Position numbers and translations under genes: made by a program
In this document: one piece after another, positions 47,913 to 64,000 of the stretch
Position numbering within the stretch: the stretch's first letter is position 1
Layout of the letters: each line of letters starts with the position of its first letter
Assembly: GCF_040412425.1 (NCBI RefSeq)
Contig: NC_089783.1
Span: 39,196,625 to 39,260,624 of the forward strand
Direction: 5' to 3'
Source: Macrobrachium rosenbergii
Lineage: Eukaryota > Arthropoda > Malacostraca > Decapoda > Palaemonidae
Length of the DNA stretch: 64,000 bases
The notes under the pieces: generated by a model
Database searches by the model: none
What the model was told of the DNA's origin: nothing
The model's input: only the letters and a program-made list of their open reading frames with translations

Positions 47913-48000
47913 TTCTTCAGTCTGCTACGTAAAGGACTATAAGTCGAAAGGCCTTGCAGCACTCCATTGTTTCTTCTTCCCTCGTGGATTTTGTCTTTAT
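47913..48000 (+). repeat. PLE-2 second inverted terminal repeat
   Basis: Reverse complement of 45832-45912; contains CTGCTACG, the GACTATAAGTC hairpin and GAAAGG as in PLE-1. Confidence 0.9.
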
Positions 48001-48035
48001 TTATATACATTTATTGTCTCTTCATCAAACACAAA

Positions 48036-48038
<3 letters not shown>

Positions 48039-48108
<70 letters not shown>
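48039..48108. repeat. (TA)n microsatellite
   Basis: About 35 TA units, ~40 bp outside the PLE-2 end. Confidence 0.98.
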
Positions 48109-48111
<3 letters not shown>

Positions 48112-48219
48112 TATTTTTGGATACATATACATACATAGAGGCAATAAACACGAACCCGTCTTATGTCGCTTGCACATGTTCGAGAAGTTAAGTTGTGGCT
48201 ATTAGAATTACTATGTGTC

Positions 48220-48300
48220 TGCAATGATGTGCACACATATTAAATTCAATTGAGGTGCTATATGATGTGCCGATATTAAATTCAATTGAGGCTATATATG
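48220..48300. repeat. Short tandem duplication (~37 bp)
   Basis: ATATTAAATTCAATTGAGG occurs at ~48237 and ~48275, each preceded by GATGTGC. Confidence 0.85.
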
Positions 48301-48396
48301 GAAGGTACAACCAACAATATCTGCGTAAATGGTAAACTGATTCAAAATAGGTAGATTACTGATATGTGTCTGAGGTGGAGTGAGATTTAAATAAAG

Positions 48397-48781
48397 CAAG
48401 TAAAAAATTCGCCGATGTTTCTTCGGCGCAACCGAGTTTTATGTACAGCGTACAATCAAGGCCACCGAAAATAGATCTATATTTCGGTGGTCTCAGTTTA
48501 ATGGTGTATGAGCCGCGGCCCATGAAACTTTAACCATGGCCCGGTGGTGGCCTGTCCTATATAGTTGCCAGATGCATGATTATAGGTAGCCTTAACCTTA
48601 AATAAAATAAAAACTACTGAGGCTAGAGGGCTGCAATTTTGATAATTGGAGGGTGGATGATCAACATACCAATTTGCAGCCCTCTAGCCTCAGTAGTTTT
48701 TAAGATCTGAGGGCGGACAGAAAAAGTACGGACGGACAGACAAAGCCGACACGATAGTTTTCTTTTACAGAAAACTAAAAA
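48397..48781 (-). repeat. DR-A dispersed repeat
   Basis: From CAAGTAAAAAATTCGCCG to TTACAGAAAACTAAAA. The TATGTTTGATG block is shortened. Confidence 0.9.
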
Positions 48782-49244
48782 TAAATGCAATCGGAGATAT
48801 GTGTATGAAATAATTCTAAAAAACCTGAAATCAATTAATATTCGCTTTCACTGAGACTTCTTTCGGCAATTATTGAATGCTTCATCAGTATTCAAAAGCC
48901 GCTGGGAAATATATACGGGGTTCTGTTATGATTTTAATGAGCTCTCAACTCATTCGATTCCTCGGGAGTTAAGTGGGTAATATTTGTTCGATTTTGCAAT
49001 AGTTCCTAAAGTTCAGTTCTCTTGCAGTGAAATATCAAATAAGTGTAAATCTGACACCTACAGTAACTTACTTTTTCTCTGGAAAGACTAATAAATGAAA
49101 TTCCTTCTGAGACGTATGTATAATTGGACTTGTATTTATTACTTGTTACTAGTTGATTAATGCTAAGCAGTTATACATAGTTTTGGATTTTTTTTTTTTT
49201 AAGTTTTATAAATGAAATATGTATCGCTTTGAATAACATTTTGG
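48782..49244. other. Unique AT-rich sequence
   Basis: Nothing recognised. Confidence 0.5.
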
Positions 49245-49550
49245 CAGGGGGGGGGGATTAGTGCCGTCAGTGCACCTCACGCAGTACACTGTAGGCATTA
49301 CTTTAGGTTCTTTGCAGCGTGCCTTCGGCCACTAGATGCAACCCCTTTCGGTCCTTTTACTGTACCTCCTTTCATATTCTCTTTCTTCCACCTTACTTTC
49401 CACCCTCTCCTAACAACTGATTCATAGTGCAACTGCGACGTTTTCCTCCTGTTACACATTGCAAAACTTTTACTATCAATTTCCGCTTCAGCGCTGAATG
49501 ACCTCATAGGTTCCAGTGCTTGGCCTTTGTCCTAAATTCTATATTCAATC
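49245..49550 (-). repeat. DR-B dispersed repeat, near full length
   Basis: From (G)10 through GCAGCGTGCCTTCGGCC to CTATATTCAATCAA. The minus-strand ~70-codon ORF (49507-49298) is open, as in the 8400 copy. Confidence 0.9.
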
Positions 49551-49873
49551 AAACGTAATCATAAAACTTAGGTGCTGGTCATATTATGCTATCATTCTAA
49601 AGGATATTTATTATGTTTAGATAAGTAAAATTTACGGACATTTATCAAGTCAGCTGAATCCTTCAACTTTTTCGACTAAAGCTCCATATATGGTATCACT
49701 GTTGTTTTTATAGCATAAGAAGCCTCACAGATACATCTGGTTGTATTTTTACGCATCATTCCTTTTCATACTTCTAAAATTCATATAGTTTAAAATCCGA
49801 AATTTAAAAAATTTCTTCATAACTTTTCCCGGTGGCAAATTCCTGAGATGCATGCTAGTATTGCACCAGCCCG
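49551..49873. other. Unique AT-rich sequence
   Basis: Nothing recognised. Confidence 0.5.
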
Positions 49874-49965
49874 TTTTTTTTTTTTTTTTTTTTTTTTTGT
49901 CATGCCTCTAGGTTATGTTAGGTTAGGTTAAGTTAGTTTAGGTTCGGTTAGGTTAGGTTACGTTG
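49874..49965 (+). repeat. Poly-T plus degenerate (TTAGG)n array
   Basis: About 25 T residues, then from 49909 about eleven 5-bp units in register (TAGGT with variants TATGT, TAAGT, TAGTT, TCGGT, TACGT). TTAGG is the canonical arthropod telomere repeat, so this looks like an interstitial telomere-like tract. Confidence 0.75.
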
Positions 49966-51247
<1,282 letters not shown>

Positions 51248-51377
51248 TCAGGCGTTTGTTTATCACTTTTTCTCCAGGACAAGTGACTTGTTTGTGATTT
51301 TTCCGCCTTCTCGGTAAGACAGCTTCATAAGACTAGAAGGAAGCTAAGAACCAGAATCAATTACGTAATTACCTAAA

Positions 51378-51500
51378 GGTGAGCCCTATTCATATGAAAC
51401 AAGCCCACAGGGGCCATTGACTTGAAATTCAGGCTTCCAGAGAATATGGTCTTCATTAGAAAGAAGTAACAGGAGGTAAGGGGAAATGCAAAAAGAAGAT
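51378..51500 (-). mobile_element. SINE-C fragment without (ATT)n
   Basis: CCCTATTCATATGAAACAAG, CCCACAGGGGCCATTGACTT, TTCCAGAGAATATGG, AAGAAGTAACAGGAGG. Confidence 0.72.
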
Positions 51501-52460
51501 ACCCATCATCAAAAAATGAAAAATATATTAACAAATTAGTAAATAAAAAGATAAAAACGTAAGTAAATTCATTGTGTTGAACACCAAGGCAAGATCATAT
51601 CAGGGCACAGACACAAAGGCTCAGAGACAGAGATCCTCTGGCGCCTTGCCTAGGCAGTTACGCTGCTCATCATACCTGTTCAGCTCTTGTATAGAAACAT
51701 TCACAGTCACCTGACTGTGTTGTGACAGGTACGAGGATTACACACGCATCGTATAAGCTTTATCACAAACAATTCAATGCACAGTGAACTAAATAAAAAA
51801 AAAAAATGGATTTTTAGACATGGCATTTTTATCGAACCTAAATATAGGAGTCAATATTTGTTGGCCGGCACGTGTATATTGAAAGAAAACATCGTCTTTT
51901 TAATTCATTGCATCTGTTGGTAAATGCATCAAAATATATGGAAAACATATAAAGTGAGAGGAACTAAGAAAATTTAAGGAAAAACCTGGCCAAAACGAGG
52001 GCAGACAGAATTGTGAGGAAAAAAAAACTGTGTTTTTATAGTGGTAATAATAGCAACGTCAGAAATGTATGACTGTTCATCATTCCGCTGAAAATAAATT
52101 TTAATGTTTTTTTCCACTATTTCCCAAACATGAATTGATATCGGTTTTAGAACGACACAAAATTAAAATTCTCTTACTTATTACTAATTTGGAAAAGCTG
52201 CACTATAAATCTCTAAAGCATTATGAACTAATTTAAGAAAATCTCTCTCTTCCATGTCCTTGGAATCAGCCATAACTATAAAATTAAATAGCTTTTAAAA
52301 GCAAAATTAATTATCATCTAAAGAATAGGCAGAAACGTAACTCAAAATATGCAGGGTTATGACCTTAAGTAACTAAAAAGGGGTTTTCCATAAAAGTATA
52401 TTAAAGACTTTCTAGTCGAGGGCCAATTCTTATAATTCTTATATGGAAGGAGGCTGCCAC

Positions 52461-52461
<1 letters not shown>
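51501..52461. other. Unique AT-rich sequence
   Basis: Nothing recognised. Confidence 0.5.

Positions 52462-52536
<75 letters not shown>
52462..52536. repeat. (GA)n microsatellite
   Basis: About 37 GA units. Confidence 0.98.
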
Positions 52537-52540
<4 letters not shown>

Positions 52541-53078
52541 CTTCCTCTCCCTATCACCCCAACCCCCAACCTCTGCTCTCTGAAGCCACGCAAACATATT
52601 CACTGATCTTTCGTTACATTTCTTTTTTTTTTTTGGTGAATACGAATACAGGAATAGAAAGGCCTGAATAAAAATCAGAAAGACATAAAAAAAAACGACC
52701 GTCCCATTTAATAAAGTTTTAGTTCTCTTCCTTTTTCTTTTGATTACTGGCTTTTCTCGAAATTGCACGTTCGTTCGCTTTAGTGTATATACCAAAAACA
52801 GTAAACCAACCCTCTTGCCGAAAAGATTTTTTTTTTTTTTTAGTGAATATCATTCCATTATCATTCAGACAATTATTTGAATAAAAAGAAAATGAATTGA
52901 AGAATTTCCTTGCCAATACGTATGCATATTTATAAGTACATTTATCTTAACCAAATCTTACAAACTCGTTATGAAATCTTAATATAGAGATATACACTCA
53001 CGTCGAAAAGATAAATAAATTTGGTAAATAATGAACTAGTATGTTCCCAGTGCCGATTAAGAATCCTGCTATAGGTAG

Positions 53079-53081
<3 letters not shown>

Positions 53082-53146
<65 letters not shown>
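53082..53146. repeat. (CT)n microsatellite
   Basis: About 32 CT units. Confidence 0.98.
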
Positions 53147-53149
<3 letters not shown>

Positions 53150-53509
53150 GATATCTCGCCTTGTGCAATTAAAGTCAGCGGAATCTCGTCTTGAGCCCTT
53201 TTTCTCCTGAAACCAACTTCAAAGACCCGCATACAGAGAATACCACGAGAGTTAAGAACAGTCGCTCCCTTTCAAGAAAGATGTTGAAGATAGCAATTAA
53301 TTAAAGTCGGTAGCAAATTCCCGATGTATTTTTGCATTGCTAATTACCGCTCACTGCAGCGTCATCAAATGGTCATTAATCACCCATCTGTGAAATATTT
53401 CCTCGCGGAGGCAATTAAAGCCGACCTTGGAGCTTTAGTATTCATGGCCTCGATGAGGCCGAGTCTGTTCCTTAAACGGAGCTTCACGATTACACATAGT
53501 TTGAGAGTT
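53147..53509. other. Unique sequence, several TAAT-type sites
   Basis: Contains AATTAATTAAAG, CTAATTACC, TCATTAATCACC and GCAATTAAAGCC; homeodomain-type core sites are frequent. No ORF of note. Confidence 0.35.
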
Positions 53510-53511
53510 GA

Positions 53512-54734
<1,223 letters not shown>

Positions 54735-55505
54735 TTACATGTCTCATTCAACTGCGCTTACAGAACTGAAAGTCCATTTTTTACGTCTCATTCAACTGCG
54801 CTTACAGAAGTAAAAGTCCATTTTTTACATGTCTCATTCAACTGAGATTACAGAACTAGAAGTCAGTTTTTTTACATGTCTCATTCAACTGAGATTACAG
54901 AAGTAAAAGTCCATTTTTTACATGTCTCATTCAACTGAGACTACAGAAGTAAAAGTCCATTTTTTACATGTCTCATTCAACTGAGACTACAGAAGTAAAA
55001 GTCCATTTTTTACATGTCTCATTCAACTGAGACTACAGAAGTAAAAGTCCATTTTTTACATGTCTCATTCAACTGAGACTACAGAAGTAAAAGTCCATTT
55101 TTTACATGTCTCATTCAACTGCGATTACAGAACTAAAAGTCAGTTTTTTACATGTCTCATTCAACTGCGGTTACTGAAGTAAAAGTCCATTTTTTACATG
55201 TCTCATTCAACTGCGCTTACAGAAGTAAAAGTCCATTTTTTACATGTCTCATTCAACTGTGTTACATAAAAGTCCATTTTTACATGTCTCATTCAACTGC
55301 GCTTATAAAAGTCCATTTTTACATGTCTCATTCAACTGAGACTACAGAAGTAAAAGTCCATTTTTTACATGTCTCATTCAACTGAGATTACAGAAGTAAA
55401 AGTCCACTTTTTACATGTCTCATTCAACTGAGATTACAGAACTAAAAGTCAGTTTTTTACATGATTCATTCAACCGCGATTACAAAACTAGAAGTCCAAT
55501 TTTTA
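54735..55505. repeat. 46-bp minisatellite, ~16 units
   Basis: Unit: TTTTTTACATGTCTCATTCA plus ACTGAGACTACAGAAG plus TAAAAGTCCA. Four consecutive units at 54915-55100 are almost identical; the outer units are more diverged and two are shortened. Confidence 0.94.
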
Positions 55506-55760
55506 CGATGCATAACAGTTGAAAACCGAAAAGAATCCTAAATGCACACCGATCCTGTAAGCCGACTGAGTTAAAATCTAAAATTTCCATGTATAAAGCT
55601 GCCTTCTTGCTGGTGATTTGCACATGCCGTATTAAACTGCAACGGTACTTTTATTGCAACGAGAGGATTATATATTTATGTAAAGCAGCTTTAACTAACG
55701 CCCTAACAGAATGTGGATCTTATATTCAAAAAGTGTGATTTATACTAAAATAAAAAAAAA

Positions 55761-56144
55761 TTAAAAATGCGCCGAAATTTTTTCGGGACAATCGAGTTTT
55801 CTGTACAGCCGCTACAGCGGAAATAGGTCTATCTTTCGGTGGTCTCGGTATAATGCTGTATGAGCCGCGGCCCATGAAGCTTTAACCACGGGCCGGTGGT
55901 GGCATATCCTATATCGTTGCCAAAAGCACGATCATGGATAGCTTTAACCTTAAATAAAACAGAAAAAACTACTGAGGCTAGAGGGCTGCAATTTGGCATG
56001 TTTGATGATTGGAGGGTGGATGATCAACATACCAATCTACAGCCCTCTAGCCTCAGTAATTTTTAAGACATGGGGGCGGACAGAAAAGGTGCGGACGGAC
56101 AGACAAAGCTGGCACAATAGTTTTTTTTTACAGAAAACTAAAAA
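55761..56144 (-). repeat. DR-A dispersed repeat
   Basis: From TTAAAAATGCGCCGAAATT to TTACAGAAAACTAAAA. A ~17-bp deletion removes the TATAATCAAGGCCACC part after GCTACAGCG. Confidence 0.9.
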
Positions 56145-56459
56145 TAGCGTCACTCCCAAAGATTTCCCTGAAACAATAGAACCCGTAGCCATTTTGCATA
56201 CTTATGAACAAATGAAAACCTACTTACATGGGATATCGATATATTGGCTTGATATTTACCATTTTCTGCATATACACAATTTATGTTAGGCACAGATCTC
56301 AAAAAGTAATCAATGGCTAACGTTTGAAGTAGATATCTCATTATTTTCCTATCCGCAATGATAGGTATCTTTGAAAATCTTTATAGGAAAGCAACAGTTC
56401 ATGAATGAGGAGGTTTTTCGTCCCCCCAAACACCTACACGCGCACTTACACACACATGT

Positions 56460-56462
<3 letters not shown>
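56145..56462. other. Unique sequence
   Basis: Nothing recognised. Confidence 0.5.
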
Positions 56463-57301
<839 letters not shown>

Positions 57302-57472
57302 AAATCCACAGTAATGCATGGGTACAAATATATTTAAAACTAATTCTAAACAGGGAACTTTCGGGAATCTACTCTATTCCCCTTTCGAAAACGGGAATCG
57401 AACAGATTCCCGAAAGTTCTCAGTTTAGAATAATTTCTGAGTATATTTATACTCATGCATAACCGTGGATTT
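57302..57472. repeat. Palindrome, ~85-bp arms, no spacer
   Basis: Left arm 57302-57386 and right arm 57387-57472 meet at TTTCGAAA. Paired blocks: AAATCCAC/GTGGATTT, ATGCATG/CATGCAT, TTCTAAAC/GTTTAGAA, GAACTTTCGGGAATCT and its complement. About ten mismatches in total, so it is older than the 5.4-kb hairpin. Confidence 0.9.
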
Positions 57473-57713
57473 TTTTTTTCTTCATTTTAAGACTCAAGCT
57501 ACTTTTAGTATTTTGGAATTTACACGTTTTTTTTAATAAATTGCTACGATTCGCATTGACTAATGGTATCAAGAAGCTTTTACTGTTTTACGCTGACATT
57601 TCCTTTTGCAACCTCCCCCTTTTCAGTTCTTCAGATTTAATTAAGTCAGTTAATTCACAAAAGGTTGGCTCGTGCATACACTGCATTAGTCATTAGTAAG
57701 ACTAAATTTGAAC

Positions 57714-57716
<3 letters not shown>

Positions 57717-57778
<62 letters not shown>

Positions 57779-57787
57779 CTCTCTCTC
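57717..57787. repeat. (CT)n microsatellite
   Basis: About 57 bp CT, then GTTTCTCTCTCTC. Confidence 0.98.
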
Positions 57788-58867
57788 ATTTGCAACAGAA
57801 CTTAAAAAATAACACCGAAATACCTTATTACTGGTAAAGAAATAATTTTTTTTTATATATTTTTCGGGGAATCATTCATAACATACGGTAAAAAAATTAA
57901 GATAATCACACAAGTACACTAATGAATAGAAACAAAATAACAAAAACATATATAAACGAAAACTTCATATTTTGACAAGAATGTCGAGTGGCTTACTTTA
58001 TCTGCTAACTTCTCAATTTTGAAGTTCATTAAGTTATGTTATTGCAAGGCTAGATCATTTTCGGTCCGAGCTCGAATTGGCAGTCGTTAGAAACTTATAT
58101 ATATTAAGCGAATAATTCTCCTTCAATTTTTATTGTGTTGGTGATTACAGTTCTTTTTATGTGTTTAATTATCATGAATGATTAAAGCTTATTGTAATTA
58201 ATCCTCGTTTATAGGATTCATCGGATTTGAGACAGGTCTGTGATGTTGAACTGCAAAATGAATATTCGTAGCATATGATCACATGATATTAAAAACTCTG
58301 AAATTTTTTTTTAAAATAAATGTTAATGGCGAGCGTTTCATTCAGTGGTTATTTATATCAGATCATATGCTTTGGCTGAGCCTCCGTCGAAACACTACTT
58401 CGGAAAATCTAAATAAAAAATGGTAATTAAAATATTACATAATTCAGTCCCTACATCACTAATGTCTCCTACATAGTTTACCTTACAGCTTCAGGCCTTA
58501 ATTAAGGATAATTAAGGAAAAATCTTTAATCTCTTATGTTTTTAAACCTAAAAAACCTTGAATAAAAACATATACACACTTTAAATAATACAGGCAAAAC
58601 CGAGGAACACAAGTTCTTACATAGAAAAATACGAAAGCCTTGAAATTATAAAATGTTATTAAAACTTTTTGTACTTTGAAATGTCGGATAAAAAATCAAG
58701 ACGCATTATAGAAAGAAAAACTCCATTATCCAAAAACGTCTGTGAATACAACTTATGAATCTGCTTCATTAAAATCGTACTCTGTTTGAAACGGAAAGTA
58801 GGTCAAATAAAGTTCACCAGAAAGAAGCGACGTCGTTTTTAATTTAGGGCATTCGCTGGATTTCATT
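57788..58867. other. Unique AT-rich sequence
   Basis: About 1.1 kb with nothing recognised. Confidence 0.5.
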
Positions 58868-58965
58868 GCAAATGATACACTGAAAAGAGGACATATTAAA
58901 AATGGTACACGAAAAAGAAGACACATTGAAAATGACACACAAAAGAGAAGACATATTAAAAATGT
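58868..58965. repeat. ~31-bp minisatellite, 3 units
   Basis: Units of the form AAAATGRYACAC then AAAAGAGAAGACATATT. Confidence 0.85.
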
Positions 58966-59284
58966 TTTGATGAAATGTGATTAATTAACTGGTCTTTTTA
59001 ACGAGGTAAATATCATTAGGAAAGACGTCTATTCAGATTATTGGCGATAAACATTTTATTGTATTTTGAAACGGAAGTCGGTTCATTAAAGATCAAGAAA
59101 AATAAGAAAAATATTTTTCCCTTCGATTAAAGTAATAGCGTTTTTGATGTCGAACGTTACATGCAGTGAAGAAAATTACAAAAATGATAAAATATTGTTG
59201 AAGTCTTTGCAAGGATCAATATCCTAACCATAAATCAGGAGATCAGTAAGATTTACTTTAATTTGAATCATGTTGATATTGAAG

Positions 59285-59691
59285 TTTTAGTTTTCTGTAA
59301 AAGAAAACTATTGTGCCGGCTTTGTCTGTCCGTCCGCACTGTTTCTCTCCGCCCTCAGATCTTAAAAACTCCTGAGGCTAGAGGACTGCAAATTGGTATG
59401 TTGATCGTCCACCCTCCAACCACCAAACATACCAAATTGCAGCCCTCTAGCCTCAGGTTTGATTTTATTTAAGGTTAAAGTTGGCCATAATCGTGCTTCT
59501 GGCAACGATATAGGATAGGCCACCACCGGGCCGTGCTTAAAGTTTCATGGGCCGCGGTTCATACAGCATTATACCGAGACAACCGAAAGACAGATCTATT
59601 TTCGGTGGCCTTGATTATACGCTGTAGCGGCTGTACAGAAAACTAGATTGCGTTGAAGAAACTTTGGTGCAATTTTTACTTGTAATTTATG
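59285..59691 (+). repeat. DR-A dispersed repeat
   Basis: From TTTTAGTTTTCTGTAAAAG to GCAATTTTTACTTG. AGCCTCAG is followed by GTTTGATTTT, so the AGTTTTTA block is shortened. Confidence 0.9.
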
Positions 59692-60943
59692 GTAAACTAT
59701 AACTGACAAAAGAAATGTCACTGTTTGTCCTTGTAGCTAAAAAGTCATAAAGGTAAATATTATGCGGATAAATGACTGTCAAAGAATATAGTAGAGGTGT
59801 AAAGCAATACAAATGATAACTAATGAAACGAAGAGGAACACTGCAAATAACGCGATAACAGGAGTAAACCGGATATGAAAATGGGAATTTATAGTCTGCA
59901 CAACTGTGAGTATTCAGAAAGCTGTAAGTAATATGTGTTCTCTGGCTGGATGATCCATGTTATACGATTGTTCCACAAAGCAATTTAATAAGTAAAAAAA
60001 ATTACAGTTAATTGGGTGTGAACGATAATCTCATAATTAACATAGACTTCAAGGAGATCTAATTATAGAATATGAACCATTCAACGATGGTTTCATGTTT
60101 CATATTTCTAGTTGGCGTGACCATGAACATACACTGAATACATTCAATAACCTCATTCTAAAAATGATCTCGATCGCACAAAACATTAATTAAAACCACA
60201 ACTATTTCTCATCCTTAATGAATGGAGATTAAGTATTATATTTTAATGGTCCTGCCGCTTTCAAGCGCGTTCAAGCACTAGCGGAGAGGATGGAGCTAAT
60301 TACCTTACATTACCTATTCTAATGAGGTCTGGTAATTTTACTCTGCAGCGGGAAAGTGAACTGAAAATAATGAAGACAAATGTTTGTTCATCATGCAACA
60401 AATTGGAAGCTGCATTACAGTCTGGAACCTTTGCACAAAGCAGCTGCCGCATAAAAACTCATTTCAATGAGGCATTAAGCTTTCTACACTAAGGAAATGG
60501 AGGAGTTTCATTGTATTTAGGGGAACAAAAGGACCCCCCAGGACATTCTGCTCCAGGCGGAAATTTCAAAATGGCTTTGCCTGAGAATGATGCTTTTTTC
60601 TTTTATCAAACAGAATACAATAAGATTTTTGAGGTTTATCTCATAAATTCTCTTTTTATGAATTGGAAGGCAAAAGAATAATATATCATAAAATCATCTA
60701 TTTAAGGAATTTTTTTCTTTTCTAGATTGAGCTTCAGTTATTGTGAGGAGGCATTTAATATTCAGAATTTTGCTATATAAAACATATTCCATGATACAGA
60801 CATATATAAAAAATATAGTTAATTTTTAGATGCCCAAATGTTATGAAGAGAAAATAAGAATAATTAAGAAGTAACATTACTTCACTGAAATAGAATTCAA
60901 AATCAAATGATAGAATTGTACTCACAAACGTGGACTGCTTTAA
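59692..60943. other. Unique sequence, one less AT-rich block
   Basis: 60240-60600 is complex, of moderate GC and free of every repeat family in the window, but has no long ORF. It is a candidate conserved non-coding block (inference only). Confidence 0.35.
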
Positions 60944-61338
60944 ACAAGTGAAATGCGCGCCGAAGTTTCTTCAGCGTAATCGAGTTTTCTGTACAGCGTA
61001 TACTCAAGGCCACCGAAAATAGATTTACCTTTCGGTGGTCTCGGTATATTGCTGTATGAGCCGCTGCCCATGAAAATTTAACCACGGCCCGGTGGTGGCC
61101 TTGGCTATATCGTTGCCAGATGCATGATTATGGCTAACTTTAACCTTAAATGAAAATAAAAACTACTGAAGCTAGAGGGCTGCAATTTGGTATGTTTGAT
61201 GATTAGAGGGTGGATGATCAACATACCAATTTGCAGCCATCTAGCCTTAGTAGTTTTTAAGATTTGAGGTCGGACAGGAAAAGTGCAGAGGGACAGATCA
61301 AGCCGGCATAATAGTTTTCTTTTACAGAAAACTAAAAA
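60944..61338 (-). repeat. DR-A dispersed repeat
   Basis: From CAAGTGAAATGCGCGCCG to TTACAGAAAACTAAAA. Confidence 0.9.
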
Positions 61339-61510
61339 GTTGAAAGCACCAGAATTTGTCAGAAATATATGAACTGTGTGAAGATTTCATAGTGAAAGTG
61401 GCGGATGTTCAGAAGAACATTTGCAAGAAGTGCAACGTAAATGTTAATGCAAAGTTTGCTTTTTCCAAACCCACTTTAACTTCAAGGATAATAAAGCGAC
61501 TAGCATAAAG

Positions 61511-61930
61511 AACAAGAAAAAAAAATGTTCCGAAGTTTTTTCGGCGCAATGGAGTTGTCTGCACAGCCGCTACAGCGTATAATCAAGGACACCGAAAATA
61601 TATCAATCTTTCGATGGCCTCGGTATAATGCTATGTAAACCGCGGCCCATGAAACTTTAACCACGGCGCGGTGTGGCCTATCCTATATCGTTGCCAGAAC
61701 CATGATTATGACTAACTTTAACCTTAAATAAAATATAAACTACTGAGGCTAGAGGGCTGCACTTCGGTTTGATTGATGATTGGAGGGTGGATGATCAACA
61801 TGCCAATTTGCAGCCCTCTAGCCTCAGTAGTTTTTAAGATCTGAGGACGGGACAGAAAAACTGCAGAGTGAAAAAGTGCGGACAGACAGACAAAGCCGGC
61901 ACAATAGTTTTCTTTTCAGAAAACTAAAAA
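61511..61930 (-). repeat. DR-A dispersed repeat
   Basis: Same orientation as the previous copy, ~170 bp away. From CAAGAAAAAAAAATGTTCCG to TTCAGAAAACTAAAAA. The two copies differ at many positions, so this is two insertions and not a recent tandem duplication. Confidence 0.9.

Positions 61931-64000
<2,070 letters not shown>

Larger units (their letters stand above)
45783..48003 (-). mobile_element. Penelope-like retroelement copy 2 (PLE-2), 5'-truncated
   Basis: Same family as PLE-1, opposite strand. The 3' end is at ~45783 (complement of TTCGTGATTCAGTTACACC), then an inverted terminal repeat at 45832-45912, 3' UTR, and the coding region up to ~47900. There the body stops at a point equal to ~19847 of PLE-1 and joins directly to the second inverted terminal repeat, 47913-48000. 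TA tracts flank both ends. It lacks the N-terminal coding region, yet still has both inverted termini. Confidence 0.9.

Noticed and set aside
54735..55505. Regularly spaced repeat that resembles a CRISPR array
   Set aside because: The whole 46-bp unit is repeated with no unique spacers, and the context is eukaryotic; it is a minisatellite.

Overview
This window reads as a gene-poor, AT-rich stretch of an animal nuclear genome. The best guess is a decapod crustacean, probably a caridean/palaemonid-type shrimp. That guess is inference. It rests on long (TA)n and (GA)n microsatellites, a crustacean-type tRNA-derived SINE, abundant dispersed repeats of a kind common in shrimp genomes, a degenerate TTAGG (arthropod telomere-type) array, and relics of Penelope-like, non-LTR, Tc1/mariner and hAT elements. 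I found no confident host protein-coding gene and no tRNA or rRNA gene. Nearly all long ORFs are translations of (TA)n, (CA)n or (GA)n tracts (Tyr-Ile, His-Thr or Arg-Glu repeats) or of dispersed repeats.

Layout. 0-4 kb: dispersed repeat DR-B and three minisatellites, one split by a young SINE with a 15-bp target duplication. 4-6 kb: TA tracts holding two near-perfect hairpins. 6-8.2 kb: a Tc1-like transposase relic and a fold-back MITE with a perfect 8-bp target duplication. 8.4-15.3 kb: copies of DR-A and DR-B, a 3-unit array split by a DR-A insertion, and a LINE reverse-transcriptase relic. 17-23 kb: a 247-bp MITE (MITE-D), a SINE-C copy, Penelope-like element 1 (PLE-1) and a hAT-type MITE. 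24-28 kb: a 0.53-kb direct duplication and a ~2-kb palindrome whose arms each carry a DR-A copy around a (TA)n axis. 29-34 kb: a nested palindrome, a second MITE-D copy, a truncated DR-A, a hAT-like relic and a 0.5-kb inverted repeat with a purine-rich loop. 35-37 kb: a non-LTR retroelement lacking its reverse-transcriptase core, bounded by (TAA)n. 38 kb: one unassigned ORF that might be an exon. 41-43 kb: an array rich in CCAAT and CACGTG motifs and another LINE relic. 45.8-48 kb: PLE-2 on the minus strand. 48-62 kb: more DR-A and DR-B, a degenerate TTAGG array, the longest TA tract (~385 bp), a 46-bp minisatellite and another palindrome. 63.4-64 kb: the 3' part of a Tc1/mariner element running off the window edge.

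The genes do not work together as a pathway; the content is layers of mobile elements. The recurrent pattern is that PLE ends, palindromes and a Tc1/mariner element abut or sit inside (TA)n tracts. Three unrelated inverted-repeat cassettes (the PLE termini and the palindromes at 5.4 and 29.6 kb) share a small hairpin followed by GAAAG and a CUGANGA-like stretch. That resembles the decayed hammerhead ribozymes known from Penelope-like elements. This pattern is the most interesting lead in the window.

Names used here: DR-A (~400-440 bp, + = the strand reading TTTTAGTTTTCTGTAAAAG first); DR-B (~310 bp, + = the strand carrying its ~70-codon ORF); SINE-C (tRNA-like head, (AAT)n tail); MITE-D (247 bp).
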